Shown piece after piece: positions 1 through 10,800 of a DNA stretch of 64,000 bases. Source of the DNA: Siphonodentalium dalli. Its lineage: Eukaryota; Mollusca; Scaphopoda; Gadilida; Siphonodentaliidae. The first letter of the stretch is position 1; every line of letters begins with the position of its first letter. The stretch is from assembly GCA_032622095.1 (NCBI GenBank), contig CP136069.1:102888278-102952277 (forward strand), written 5' to 3'. The notes below the pieces were generated by a model, which saw only the letters and a list, made by a program, of their open reading frames with translations, was not told where the DNA came from and did not search any database. Both the position numbers and the translations under genes were made by a program.

Positions 1-990
1 AACATGGTTTTGATCACTTTAAATGATTTCTGACAGCCTTCCGTCCACACAAACATTTTTGATTTAGTTAAAGGTGCAACAACATCTGAAAAATTAACAC
101 AAAACTTCCTGTAATAACCAACCATTCCCAAGAAACGTAATAACTCTGTCTTTGACGAGGGAGCAGGGTAATTAACTATAGCCTGTACCTTTGCATCTAC
201 TGGTTTAACCTGTCCCTGTCCAACCACATGTCCTAAATAAGTAACAGTGGCCTTTCCAAATTCAATCTTTGCTAAGTTAATGGTCATATTTGCCTGTGAA
301 ATCTTCTCAAGAAAATTTCTGATCTGCTGCAAGTGATCCATCCAATTAGTTTCTGTATGTAAACAAACATCGTCAATATATGCTTCTGTATCTGATTAAT
401 CACTAATTAAGTGGTTTATCAATCTCATAAATGTGGCCCCTGAATTTCTCATTCCAAAGGGAGTGACTTTATAAGAATATAATCCTGTAGGGGTCACAAA
501 TGCTGAAATTTCTTTTGCCCTGTCAGTCAGAGGAATCGCCCAGTACCCTTTCAGAAGATCAAATTTTGTCACATACCTTGCTTTTCCCATTCTGTCAATG
601 ACGTCATCTATTCTTGGAATTGGGAAATTATCTGGTTTTGATAACACATTGACCTTTCGATAATCTGTTACAAACCTGAAGCTATTGTCCGATTTTCGGA
701 CTAATATGCATGGCGAACTCCAGCTGCTTTGACTTGGCTCAATTATGTCATTGTCCAGCATATACTGTACCTCTTTCTGGATCTGTGCGGCTTTAACAGG
801 GCTTACCCTATAAGGGGCCTGTTTTACCGGGTTAGCTGTTCCAACGTCTACATCATGAAAAATTAAGTTAGTCTTACCTGGTACATCAGGAAACACATGC
901 TTGTACTCCATAATGAGTGTAATCAAGCTTTTCTTCTGATCTTCAGGCAGATGCTTGAGTTTCTCATCCAGGTTTTGAAGAATAGCTCCT
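1..990 (-). pseudogene. pol: reverse transcriptase of the Gmr1-like element, 3' end cut by the window
   Basis: The frame is open from about 990 down to a TAA at 396-398, then continues in the same frame to the window start. Visible RT blocks are IIEPSQSSWSSPCILV, FRFVTDYRKVN, FDLLKGYW (first catalytic Asp) and TPFGMRNSGATF. Downstream of the stop is the YIDD catalytic box (369-380), then the palm and thumb region including TYLGHVV. The stop separates the first catalytic Asp from YIDD, so the enzyme is dead in this copy. RNase H would lie beyond position 1. The RT begins directly after the integrase C-terminus. Confidence 0.88.
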
Positions 991-2008
991 CATAATTTAA
1001 CTCGTCATCTGTCACTGATGGGAGAAAATCTTCACATGTCACTGTAGCAACAGGCTGAATTAGCGATTCTTCCTTTTCTTCAGTTTCTCCGTGATACTCT
1101 TTCAACATGTTGATGTGGCAGAGTTGAGTCTCTTTATACCTGTCTGGTGTTTCCACAACATAATCTGTATCACTTACTTTTTTCTTTATTTTGTAAGGAC
1201 CTGCAAATCTTGCTTGAAGGGTATTACTTCTGACAGGAAGCAGAACTAGGACTCTATCTCCAGGCTTGAAAACTCGGTGTCTGGCTTTCTTGTCATACCA
1301 CGTCTTCATCCGTCCTTGAGACTTTTCCATGTTTTCTTTAGCTATCTCCCTGGCATTATATAATCTCTCTTTGAAGGTAGTCACATAATGTAGGATATTC
1401 ATCTGTTCTTCTTTCTCTTCAAGGAACTTCTCCTTCAAAAATGTAAGTGGACCCCTCACAGCACGTCCAAATACCAGCTCAAATGGGCTGAATCCCAGCG
1501 ATTCTTGTACTGTCTCTCTGATTGCAAACAGCAATAGGTGAATGCCTTTATCCCAGTCTTTCCCACTGTCTCGACAGTACGTCCTCATCATGTTCTTTAG
1601 TGTTTGATGGAACCTCTCCAGGACTCCTTGGCTCTCAGGATGATAAGGACTTGATGCATGTTGCTGAATACCAAGTTCATACATCACCTGCTGGAATACT
1701 CCGGACATGAAATTTGATCCGCGATCTGACTGGATGACTTTGGGTAGTCCAAACATGGTGAAAAACTTTACTAGAGCTTTGATGACAGTCTTGGCTTGGA
1801 TATTCTTGAGTGGAATTGCCTCTGGAAATCTTGTAGACATGCACATAATGGTTAACAAGTATTCATGTCGATTCTTCGTCTTTGGCAAGGGACCTGCACA
1901 ATCGATCAAGACATAGCTGAATGGTTGCTCGAATACCGGAATAGGCTGTAATGGTGCAGGCTTTATCTTCTGATTTGGCTTTCCAATTATTTGGCAGACA
2001 TGACAGGA
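923..2008 (-). pseudogene. pol: integrase core and C-terminal domain of the Gmr1-like element
   Basis: The frame continues from the protease segment after the stop at 2009-2011, completing the zinc domain (CHVCQIIGK). The longest open part reads down from 1909. The catalytic triad is visible: D in LIDCAGPL, D in IQSDRGSNF and E in ESQGVLERF. The second Asp and the Glu are 35 residues apart, as in retroviral-type integrases. A GPY/F-type C-terminal domain follows (RFAGPYKIKKK), then CHINMLKEY, which typically closes this domain. The expected continuation into RT is in another frame; the switch lies near 985-990. Integrase would insert element cDNA into host DNA. This copy is broken. Confidence 0.88.
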
Positions 2009-2944
2009 TCAGCAATATTCTGTAACATCCTTTTGAAGTCCTGGCCAGTAGAAGCTTTGCATGATTCTATACCGAGTCTTTTTCACCCCGAGATGCGCTG
2101 ATAAGGGCAGATCATGAGCTAGACTAATAATCTCTTTCCTATTTCTTCGTGGGACCACTATTTGATAGATTGTGCTCCATGTATCAGTTGATGGCACATC
2201 TGGAGGTCGCCATTTCCTCATTAGAATTCCAGATTTTATCAGGTAACATACTGAAACTGTCTTTGCGTCTTCCTCAGTCAACGCTCTTTTGAACAAGTCT
2301 GACAATTCTGGATCATCTTTCTGTTCATCTATTAGCGTCATCCTTGACATGGTGATTTGTGACTCATCAGCAATAGAAGAATCTCCTTCTTTAGACTTGA
2401 CATCTTCATTCAGATCCTTGAAAAATGTGTCCGATAAATCCAACATGTTGTCCTCCTGCCTCATCCTCTCTGACATTGCCCTAGTTATGGCACAGGAAGG
2501 GAAAATTCCTGGAAATTCTTCCTCCAATTTCTCTGTGGATGGATTAGCCTTAGGATTTGAAGTCACGCAGGGTTCCTCAATAACTTTTCCTCCAGCTAAA
2601 TCATTTCCCAAGATTAATGACACTCCCTCAATAGGGAACGATGGCCTCAATCCGACGATCACTTCTCCTGTAACCAGTGGTGAATTCAGGAATATCTTGT
2701 GTAGTTCCACATTCATCACGTCTGATCCAACTCCAGACAGCAAAATCTGGTTACCGGTTGAACTCTTCTCTGAAAATGGCAGAATATTCTCCAAGATTAG
2801 AGATTGACATGCTCCTGTATCCCGGAGTATCTTCACAGGATGCCCCTTTAATTCCATCTCATTTAATGAAACTGCTCCCTCTGTTAGAAATGGAGTATAC
2901 CCTTGACAAGTGGGGTGGTTTAGTGCAAATTTCTCTTCGGTCAT
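2009..2944 (-). pseudogene. pol: protease plus integrase N-terminal zinc domain of the Gmr1-like element
   Basis: The segment starts with a retropepsin-type protease: the catalytic DTGA lies at 2810-2821, and a later LILGNDL matches the C-terminal part of the fold. A linker rich in acidic residues follows. The end is the integrase HHCC zinc-binding region: HDLPLSAHLG, then KKTRYRIMQSFYWPGLQ, then the first zinc cysteine. A TGA at 2009-2011 interrupts the frame just before the second cysteine motif (CHVC). The frame continues unchanged below the stop, so this is a point nonsense change, compatible with CGA to TGA. Protease is followed directly by integrase with no RT between them, which is the key evidence for the Gmr1 order. 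Confidence 0.85.
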
Positions 2945-4120
2945 TCTTCTCAGCAGAAGTAAGAACAGTCTTCTGGCTATTATTCTGTCTTTGGAGTTTC
3001 CAGCATTGGGAAATCACATGGCCTGGTTTTCGGCAGTACCCACATGTGATATTTGACCCTTCAGTGACTTGTCTGTCGAATCTTGGTGGGGTCTCCTTAG
3101 AATTATGTCGCCAATTCTTAGGTTGAATCTTCCTGGAATTACTGTTGGAGATATTTTCAATGGCAGCTACATCTTTCTTGAAAAAGGGTTTGAAGTTCTT
3201 GTTTCTGTGACTCAAAGCATACTCATCTGAAAGAACAGCTGCTTTACTCACCTCTTCAGTTTTCTGCTCACTCACATAGGTCTTTAGTTCATCAGGAATT
3301 TTCCACCGGAATTCCTCCATTAGTATCATTTGTCTCAACTTACCAAACTCAGATCCAATTTGCTTTGCTCGACACCATCTGTCAAACAGGTTTTCCTTCT
3401 CGCTAGCGAACTCAACATAAGTGTTATTTTCAGACTGTGACTCCTGAAACGCTGCCTGTAAGCCTCCGGAACCATTTCATACGACCTTAAAATGGCTTGT
3501 TTGACAAATTTGTAGTCTGAACATTCCTCGGCTGACCGGGCAGAATAAATTTCCTGTGCTTTACCAACTAATACACTTTGCAACAGTAAGGTCAGAAACT
3601 CTTGTGGCCACTTTAAACTATTAGCAACTTTCTCAAATTGATAAAAATATTTATCCACATCCTTCTCCGTAAATGGAGGCACAAGTCTTATATGTTTGGT
3701 TACATCAAATGTGCTATCATACCTGTCTCTCACAGTGTGACTTGCATTCCTTTCAAACTCCCTCTCCCTCAACTTTAATTCACTCATCTTATATTCATGC
3801 TCTTGTTGCTCTCTCTCTCTCTTTCTAAATCGCATTCTCTAGCTCGCTGCTGATCAGCCAAATGAAGTCTTTGACTCTCAATTTCTAACTCTTTAAGCCT
3901 TACAGCTGTGCTCGTCTCGGTGATATCTTCCGTGACGTCTAAATCCCCACGCTGAGATACCACCGAGAGAAGACTAGCCTCTATGCAGTAGGTTGAAATA
4001 AGTTTGTAAGCCATACTTTTGAGCTACAGCCAAAAGCTCAGATTTCTTTAGAGAGTCAAAAGCTTCAAATGCAGGATTTGCTTCAAAATTTTGAATAAAT
4101 TCATTGACATTGAATGACAT
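2859..4120 (-). pseudogene. gag: gag of the Gmr1-like element (SCAN-like capsid plus CCHC knuckle), frameshifted
   Basis: Gag forms the particle and packages the element RNA. The likely ATG is at 4120-4118 and opens MSFNVNEFIQNFE. After a charged, coiled-coil-like stretch (about 3960-3760) comes a capsid segment with PFTEKDVDKYFYQFEKVA and SYEMVPEAYRQRFR. This pattern matches the Gmr1-type gag domain from which vertebrate SCAN domains are thought to derive. A CCHC knuckle (C-x2-C-x4-H-x4-C) lies at 3003-3044. The reading frame changes near 3975, near 3800-3840, near 3430-3450 and near 2920-2940. The last is at the gag-protease boundary and could in principle be programmed, but the others look like decay. 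Family assignment rests on motif recognition, not on an alignment. Confidence 0.8.
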
Positions 4121-4149
4121 TTTGAACTACTACTATTGTTCATATGTAT

Positions 4150-4712
4150 ATCAATGAAGTAAAAATCCAATCCAGCTAGGGTAGTTGGATGAACTGGAGT
4201 TCCCAGCGAATGTTAACAGTTGAACTTTAACTTCTGTGGAGTATACATCCAAGGGTTGTGGAAAACTGGAGTTCCCAGTGAATGTTATCTTTTGAACATT
4301 AACTTTAAGTATTATAAATCCAAGGGTTGTGGAAAACTGGAGTCCCCAGCAAATGTTAACTTTTGAAGGTTTTGTAGAGTTTAAATCCAAGGGTAGTGGG
4401 ATAAACTGGCAAACCCAGCGAATGTTAACTTTTAAATGTTATCTATTGTAGAACATAAATCCAAGAGTGGTAGGATAAACTGGCGAATGTTAACTTTTAA
4501 ATGTTAACTATTGTAGAATATAAATCCAAAGGTAGTTGGATGAACTGGCGAATGTTAACAGTTGAACGTTATGTTAGCAGAGCATGAATCCAATAGTGGT
4601 TGGATAAACTGGCACTTCCAGCAAATATTCATTTGTAGAGTAAATCCAATGGCATCTTTTCAAACCAACAAATGTCTATATTCCACCGCATTCATGGTGG
4701 AAATAATGTCCC
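4150..4712 (-). repeat. tandem repeat in the 5' leader of the Gmr1-like element
   Basis: About eight imperfect units of 60-75 bp fill the space between the gag ATG and the primer-binding site. On the plus strand each unit has AAATCCAAGGGTNGTGG, then AAACTGG, then GCGAATGTTAAC. Units start near 4165, 4247, 4316, 4384, 4457, 4524, 4586 and 4645. There is no conserved open frame. The position corresponds to the untranslated leader between primer-binding site and gag. A second copy of the array is at 5161-5668. Confidence 0.75.
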
Positions 4713-4732
4713 ATCCCGGACACGAGCCCCCA
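4713..4732 (-). other. primer-binding site, tRNA-Pro-like with a 2-nt difference
   Basis: On the minus strand, directly beside the LTR end (TGTAACA), is TGGGGGCTCGTGTCCGGGAT. The familiar tRNA-Pro primer-binding site is TGGGGGCTCGTCCGGGAT, so this one has two extra bases in the middle. Only two bases separate it from the LTR end, as expected for a primer site. The same sequence recurs beside the duplicated LTR copy at about 5647-5666. The tRNA could be a different isoacceptor; this is a match from memory. Confidence 0.6.
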
Positions 4733-4734
4733 AT

Positions 4735-5160
4735 TGTTACACCATGGGAGGGAATCATAAGTGACAAGTCCAGAACTCAGATTCCTTAGATAAATCATTA
4801 TATTATTCAATGATAATATCCCATGCATATAACAAAATAACTCTGCATCAAATATATATCCGCCATCTCTCTGTAAGCTAGCCAATCCCTGCCTCCCACA
4901 CACACAATCAAATCTCTCTCTCCAGACTCTTATGCAGCCAGCACTCTCTCACAATATCTCTCTGACCTATATCCACAACATCAGACAACAATGGGTTGTC
5001 AATTAACCCCCTCACCATAACAATGATGACACACCCCTCACCTGTATATTTTTTGGTATCGATTGGTTGATCGGTTTAGAAAATAGTTAACCCTGCACAC
5101 AAATGCTATCTGATGCATCTAAGTCAAACCATTTTCTTTTGATCTGCCTCATATTTCTTA
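4735..5160 (-). repeat. LTR segment of the Gmr1-like element, inner copy (truncated)
   Basis: On the plus strand this starts TGTTACACCATGGGAGG at 4735, which is the inverted LTR 3' end (ending TGTAACA) beside the primer site. It is nearly identical to 5669-6094. The copy ends abruptly at 5160, where the leader repeat begins again (CATATTTCTTA then TAAATCCAAGG). No CA terminus is seen at that side, so this is an LTR truncated by the duplication. Confidence 0.7.
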
Positions 5161-6094
5161 TAAATCCAAGGGTTGTGGAAAACTGGAGTCCCCAGCAAAT
5201 GTTAACTTTTGAAGGTTTTGTAGAGTTTAAATCCAAGGGTAGTGGGATAAACTGGCAAACCCAGCGAATGTTAACTTTTAAATGTTAACTATTGTAGAAC
5301 ATAAATCCAAGAGTGGTAGGATAAACTGGCGAATGTTAACTTTTAAATGTTAACTATTGTAGAATATAAATCCAAAGGTAGTTGGATGAACTAGCGAATG
5401 TTAACAGTTGAACGTTATGTTAGCAGAGCATAAATCCAATAGTGGTTGGATAAACTGGCATTTCCAGCAAATATTCATTTGTAGAGTAAATCCTTTTTGA
5501 ACGTTATGTTAGCAGAGCATGAATCCAATAGTGGTTGGATAAACTGGCACTTCCAGCAAATATTCATTTTAGAGTAAATCCAATGGCATCTTTTCAAACC
5601 AACAAATGTCTATATTCCACCGCATTCATGGTGGAAATAATGTCCCATCCCGGACACGAGCCCCCAATTGTTACACCATGGGAGGGTATCATAAGTGACA
5701 AGTCCAGAACTCAGATTCCTTAGATAAATCATTATATTATTCAATGATAATATCCCATGCATATAACAAAATAACTCTGCATCAAATATATATCCGCCAT
5801 CTCTCTGTAAGCTAGCCAATCCCTGCCTCCCACACACACAATCAAATCTCTCTCTCCAGACTCTTATGCAGCCAGCACTCTCTCACAATATCTCTCTGAC
5901 CTATATCCACAACATCAGACAACAATGGGTTGTCAATTAACCCCCTCACCATAACAATGATGACACACCCCTCACCTGTATAGTTTTTGGTATCGATTGG
6001 TTGATCGGTTTAGAAAATAGTTAACCCGGCACACAAATGCTATCTGATGCATCTAAGTCAAACCATTTTCTTTTGATCTGCCTCATATTTCTTA
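5161..6094 (-). repeat. second copy of the leader repeat plus LTR segment (tandem duplication)
   Basis: 5161-5668 repeats the leader array and primer site of 4314-4734, and 5669-6094 repeats the LTR segment 4735-5160. The duplicated block is 847 bp in the first copy and 934 bp in the second, which carries one extra leader unit of about 88 bp near 5410-5500. Outside that unit only a handful of base differences are visible, so the duplication is much younger than the decay in gag and pol. Sequence continues past 6094 without matching the first copy. Confidence 0.75.
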
Positions 6095-7855
6095 CCTAGG
6101 TCTTTCTTAGCCTGTTCTTCATCTGTATGGATTTTGATAATGTTTAGTTAACCCTTTCCACTCTTGCTTTATAAATAGTATTCATCCAAACCAGGATGAC
6201 TCAAACATTTTTCATCTGATCGACACCAAATTTGGTATATGAATTTCTTACCCCTAAATACAGATCAAGTTCGAATATGGGTTTGATCCGATATATTTTA
6301 ACAGAGTTATGGCCCTTTATAATTCATACCTGTTGCCATGCACTATTACAGTTTTAAGAGAAAATGAGCACTGTGTTATTGGAATGAGACAATTTATAGA
6401 TATGGACACCTGATATGCTAACCACTGGTGCCTGGCAGACCTGTTTATCATAGATCTGTCAAACTGTGATTGATGACTCTTTATACCAGTTCTGCTTTCT
6501 GTGCAATATTAAGTTAATCCCCCTGTTGAAACATGTCCATGGCATTAAATAATGTACACTCTATAAGACTCTTAGTTCCATCATATGATGTCATTAAAAA
6601 TGATTAACCCTCTCCACACATCATATGGTCTTCTGATGTTTTTTATTTGATCATTCTCCTATTCTATGTCCAATTTGATGGTGATCCACTTTTCACTTGC
6701 ATGGATTTGGGATTAAAATTATCCATTCCATAGACACATATTATCCGATAGACATATACCAAATTATCGCTTTCACTTTGAGCCAGGTTCAGTCAGTGTT
6801 TCAATAAATGACCAATTGAATATTCATCATTGGAGGAAATTCCCTCAATTGCATTTGGGCTATAGGATAATATTAAGGGTGCTGGGATTCTTGAGACTGA
6901 CTTATTGTATGGGTTTCTAAATCCAATGACATGCTTTTTGTTGACTATGTTGTGTTTATCAGTTCATTATTTTAATTAAGATTAACCCCTTAAAATCCGA
7001 TTTGATAACTCAAATATTTCCAATGATTATGTTTATAGTTCTGGCACAGTTTATGATAACACACACCTAACCTGCATAGTGAGGGTCATTTGGTTTATTT
7101 GCTTAAAAATATTAACATCCTTCACCAATCCTGTTGACACAATGTGATATTTTTTGCACGATCACTCTATAAATAATCACATCTGTGATAATCATGACAC
7201 ATTCTTCGCCTGTATAGATTTTGGTATCGATTGAATGGTTTTGAAAATACTAACCATAACTTAATTATATTTCCACTGTTTACAGACATTGTATCTTTCC
7301 AATGATCAGCTTAGAAGAAAATTAACCTTTATATCCAATCATTAATAGCAATCATATTTTATATCCAGGTCTACATATCCCTCACTTGTATAGTTGTTCA
7401 GGTATTGATTGTTTTTTAGTGGTGAAATATTAATAGGTTGCTATGCATTTTTAATATGCAGCTGACACAAAACATAGTAAATAAAAAAGAGCAATGATAA
7501 TAAAAAATTAACACAATATATTATGTCTCATGTTCCAATGTAATAAACAGATAAATTGAGTTGCTATGATGTTTATCTACTTAATTTCTTAACTATTTTA
7601 TATTTAACGGCTATGGTGCTTCTCTCCGACTATGGATTGAGCTTAATTAGCTTTATGACTCTAAGACATATCTGTGTTGGAGTGACCTAATAGGTTGAAA
7701 TCAAAACATTGTGTTTATGTGAGCAAGGTGCCCAATAAGTGTGATTCCACTTGCGAACTTAATAGTAAGGTGTGAATTGTTGAAAGTTTTGCACTCATGA
7801 AAAGGATGGTGTAAGGACTTATGAAAATAGATCATCGCTGTCGCCAAGGTATGGG
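6095..7855. repeat. gene-free stretch with diverged repeats; possible LTR continuation
   Basis: There is no credible coding frame. A motif of the form CTGTATAGNTTTTGGTATCGATTG followed by GAAAATANTAACC, present in the LTR copies near 5045 and 5980, recurs in decayed form near 6120, 7070, 7220 and 7390. This suggests either a long LTR with internal repeats or an older array. 6190-6345 carries a GAGTTATGGCCC module of the dispersed mollusc type. The far end (7441-7855) shows nothing I can name. Confidence 0.4.
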
Positions 7856-10800
7856 TTAAACATCTGCCGATCGTGATCGGCCGATCATTGCTAACTGCAT
7901 TTTATTAGGTTTCCGCATTAAGTTATCTTTAAACAAAGACGTAGGAATAGCTGTCAACTCAAATTCGAAATATATTGCTGTATCCTCCTCTCGCTGTGCG
8001 ATAGCGATCAAACATGAATACAGAATTGTCGGGTTTATTTGGACTCCTGGTTGGACCTGTTCGATTATCAAATCTGTTGACAAGCCCACCCAAAACCTGC
8101 TGCTTCTACGAACAACATGGAATCCTTGTTCTACAAATGAATGGTACAGCACTGGATGATTTAATGGTAACTCAATCATCATCTGAAGATATAGACGGCA
8201 GCTTTTGGCATAATGGATATGACATGTCGCAGCGAAAAGATTCAGCATGTTTCCAACAGTTAACAGGTGTAGATGCCAGTCACCTGTCCTCTCAGCTCGA
8301 ATTAAATCTTTTAGTATTTACACGTATTCAATGTACTGCAACCATAATTTTGTTGTTGCTGATTTCTCTGTAAGCATCGCTTTATACTCGTTCATGCAGT
8401 GTTCAAGTTTTACCAATTCATTCGGAACGGGAGCTGCTGGAAATCTTATGGTTCGCTCTTCTACATCATTATACAATGATCGAAGTGGGTTGGTGTCTGA
8501 TATTGTCAATTTGGATATCTGTCCAACATGTGGATCAAGTCTTTCCAAAACGTTGTCAGTGTCAGACAGAAGACCAGTTTCGTTGTCTACAGCGTTGACA
8601 ATTTCGCCCGCTGATTCTGTATCCGTTATGTCAGGCAGTACTCTTATCAGGTGATTCGACGACAGCCGATGTTAACTTGCTACAAAGAGCTTCCTCTACT
8701 AGCATGTGGCCACGAATAGCTCTTGAGATATGCCTTTCCACTTATCATATGTTGTACTGCATTAGTACCATATTCCGTTGCCTCTCCAAACCAGATCCCT
8801 TCATCATGGAACCAATGCTTCCTAGAAGCTCATCATGACGTGGAATCCCCCGAGTCGGCAAATGACATTCATTGACTTTGATGCAATTATGTCTACTGCC
8901 TTTAACCACAGTGGCTGATGAAATGTCAAGCATGGGTTTGAAATGCTTTGTTTGATAGCCTGATTCTGTAGAAAAAGCAATGTCGAATAAATACAGGACT
9001 CGTCAGACAGATTCAAATCAATGATAGGCAAAAACAACACTTCCGATTTATTAGACGGGCCATTTGGAGACTCGGAGAATATATGTTGCATATAACCCGA
9101 CCAAATGGGTCTAGGTTTGCTCGCGTTACTGAAAAGCCGCCCTGCATGCCAGGGCAAATTTGAATTGATATCTGGGGGCAACGTATGTGGGAACTGTAGC
9201 TGGAGCAGAGGCTTGTATGTGACCATTGAAAGTCCCTTTTCGGGACAACTCATGTATTGGTGAATAGCCTTTCACAATATCATCAACCTTGGATCTTTTT
9301 GTCTTGTGACTAACTGTTGCCTTGGCTGTAGTGGGGAATCATCGCGTAGAGTACATACAGCAATTATTCCATTGGCCGATAATAGCCCATCAGATATTAA
9401 TTGTACCTCGCAGTTGAACATCGTCTTTTACCGGTTGTCAAAACAAACAAAAACATTCTAGTATCTAAGCGCTATATGCATGCTTTAATAAACGTACACA
9501 ATACAACCTTCGTAAATGTAAAATGCAGTTGTAACAACCTAAAAAGAAGTTATTGGCATCGTCCAAACAGTCTGGTATGATTATTTATAACGGTGGCAAT
9601 ACAACTGTCCGATATATCCTGTGTAATATGAAGTTATTGGTTCAATCGCATGGATACGAAATAGATTCAACAACTGACCTCATTATGATGCACATGTAGT
9701 TTCCGGTTGAGCCATGCTGTGACATCACATGCTATGTCAATAATTTGAAGCATGCACTGAATGAATTAGTACAGTCGCGATCAGAACTGTGTTCAATAAT
9801 GACCAATGTGAGGAGGGTCATAATTAGCTTTTTCGTCTGTAAGGGACAATATGGTGAAGTAGTCCCAAATTTCACCTTTTTTTGTCACTCCGCAGGTCGC
9901 CATTATTATATATAATGTTGCTCTCATTACAAGTTACGGCATACACTATGAAATATGCTTAGCTCCACGTTGAACTCGGAGGCGGTCTAGCAAAACAAAA
10001 TTTGAGTAGGCGGAACTATAAAAGCTTCCCAGTTATTAAAAGACAAAACGGCGTGACCAATGGGAATTCGGGAAATCTCTGAAAAATATGACACCAATTA
10101 TTATCCATCATTCTAAATTTAGTTAATAATCATCGCATTCCATACATTGTCGCAACTAACAAGCATTCAATCAATACCTTTTTACCATGTGCATGTGTTC
10201 CCCTTACGGTGATAACGTTACTCTGATTCGGCACCTTTGATCTCTTTGTCAAAACAACTACTGGCATACATCAAAGGCAGCGGAACAAATGCACAAAATA
10301 TATAAACATCAGAATCGGAAATCGGCCGATTGTGCCTCCAGTTATCGGAAATCAGTCCGATGGGCTTTTTCATTATCGGAACAGCACTACATGAAATGTC
10401 CCGTGACCATATAGTGTTGCAACATTATGGTCCATGTTATCTGCAACTCACTGTGTGAAAGCCCCTGCAAATTATGAGGCAAGAACACTGTCGTCATCTT
10501 CGGCCTGGATTATTGACTGCTTGTACAACTCAACTTCATCATAATTAATCGCGATAGTTCTGTTACAAGCCATTTGGACCCAAATGTGTGGTCCAGCTCG
10601 ACACCAAGGCCGAATAACAATTGAGCTCTGAATTGATAATCTTGGCAGCTGCCATTACTATCCTCTCGTCTTCTTCATCAATGTCATCAATGCTTCGACC
10701 ATCCACCACCAGAAAATTCTACCATCTTACTATGAAGTTCATTGAGAGTGGATAATTCGGCACCAGATTATGACTCAATCCATTCACAGACCATTTGAAA

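Larger units (their letters stand above)
1..6094 (-). mobile_element. Gmr1-like Ty3/gypsy LTR retrotransposon, degenerate, 3' part outside the window
   Basis: Reading the minus strand from high to low coordinates gives: LTR-like segment, tandem-repeat leader, gag with a CCHC knuckle, a DTGA aspartic protease, the integrase zinc-binding and D,D(35)E core, the integrase C-terminal domain, then reverse transcriptase running off position 1. Integrase upstream of RT is the Gmr1-type order; most Ty3/gypsy elements carry RT-RNase H before integrase. The coding region has at least four reading-frame changes in gag, one between integrase and RT, and in-frame stops at 2009-2011 and 396-398, so this copy cannot make a full polyprotein. 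RNase H and the other LTR are not in the window. The outer end at 6094 is only where the two LTR copies stop matching, not a proven LTR boundary. Confidence 0.85.

Noticed and set aside
1522-2807. Plus-strand frames at 1522-1916 and 2289-2807
   Set aside because: They are antisense to the integrase and protease of the minus-strand retrotransposon.
4150-5668. Regularly spaced repeats that could suggest a CRISPR array
   Set aside because: Units are contiguous 60-75-bp tandem repeats with no unique spacers, they lie in a retrotransposon leader, and the window is eukaryotic.
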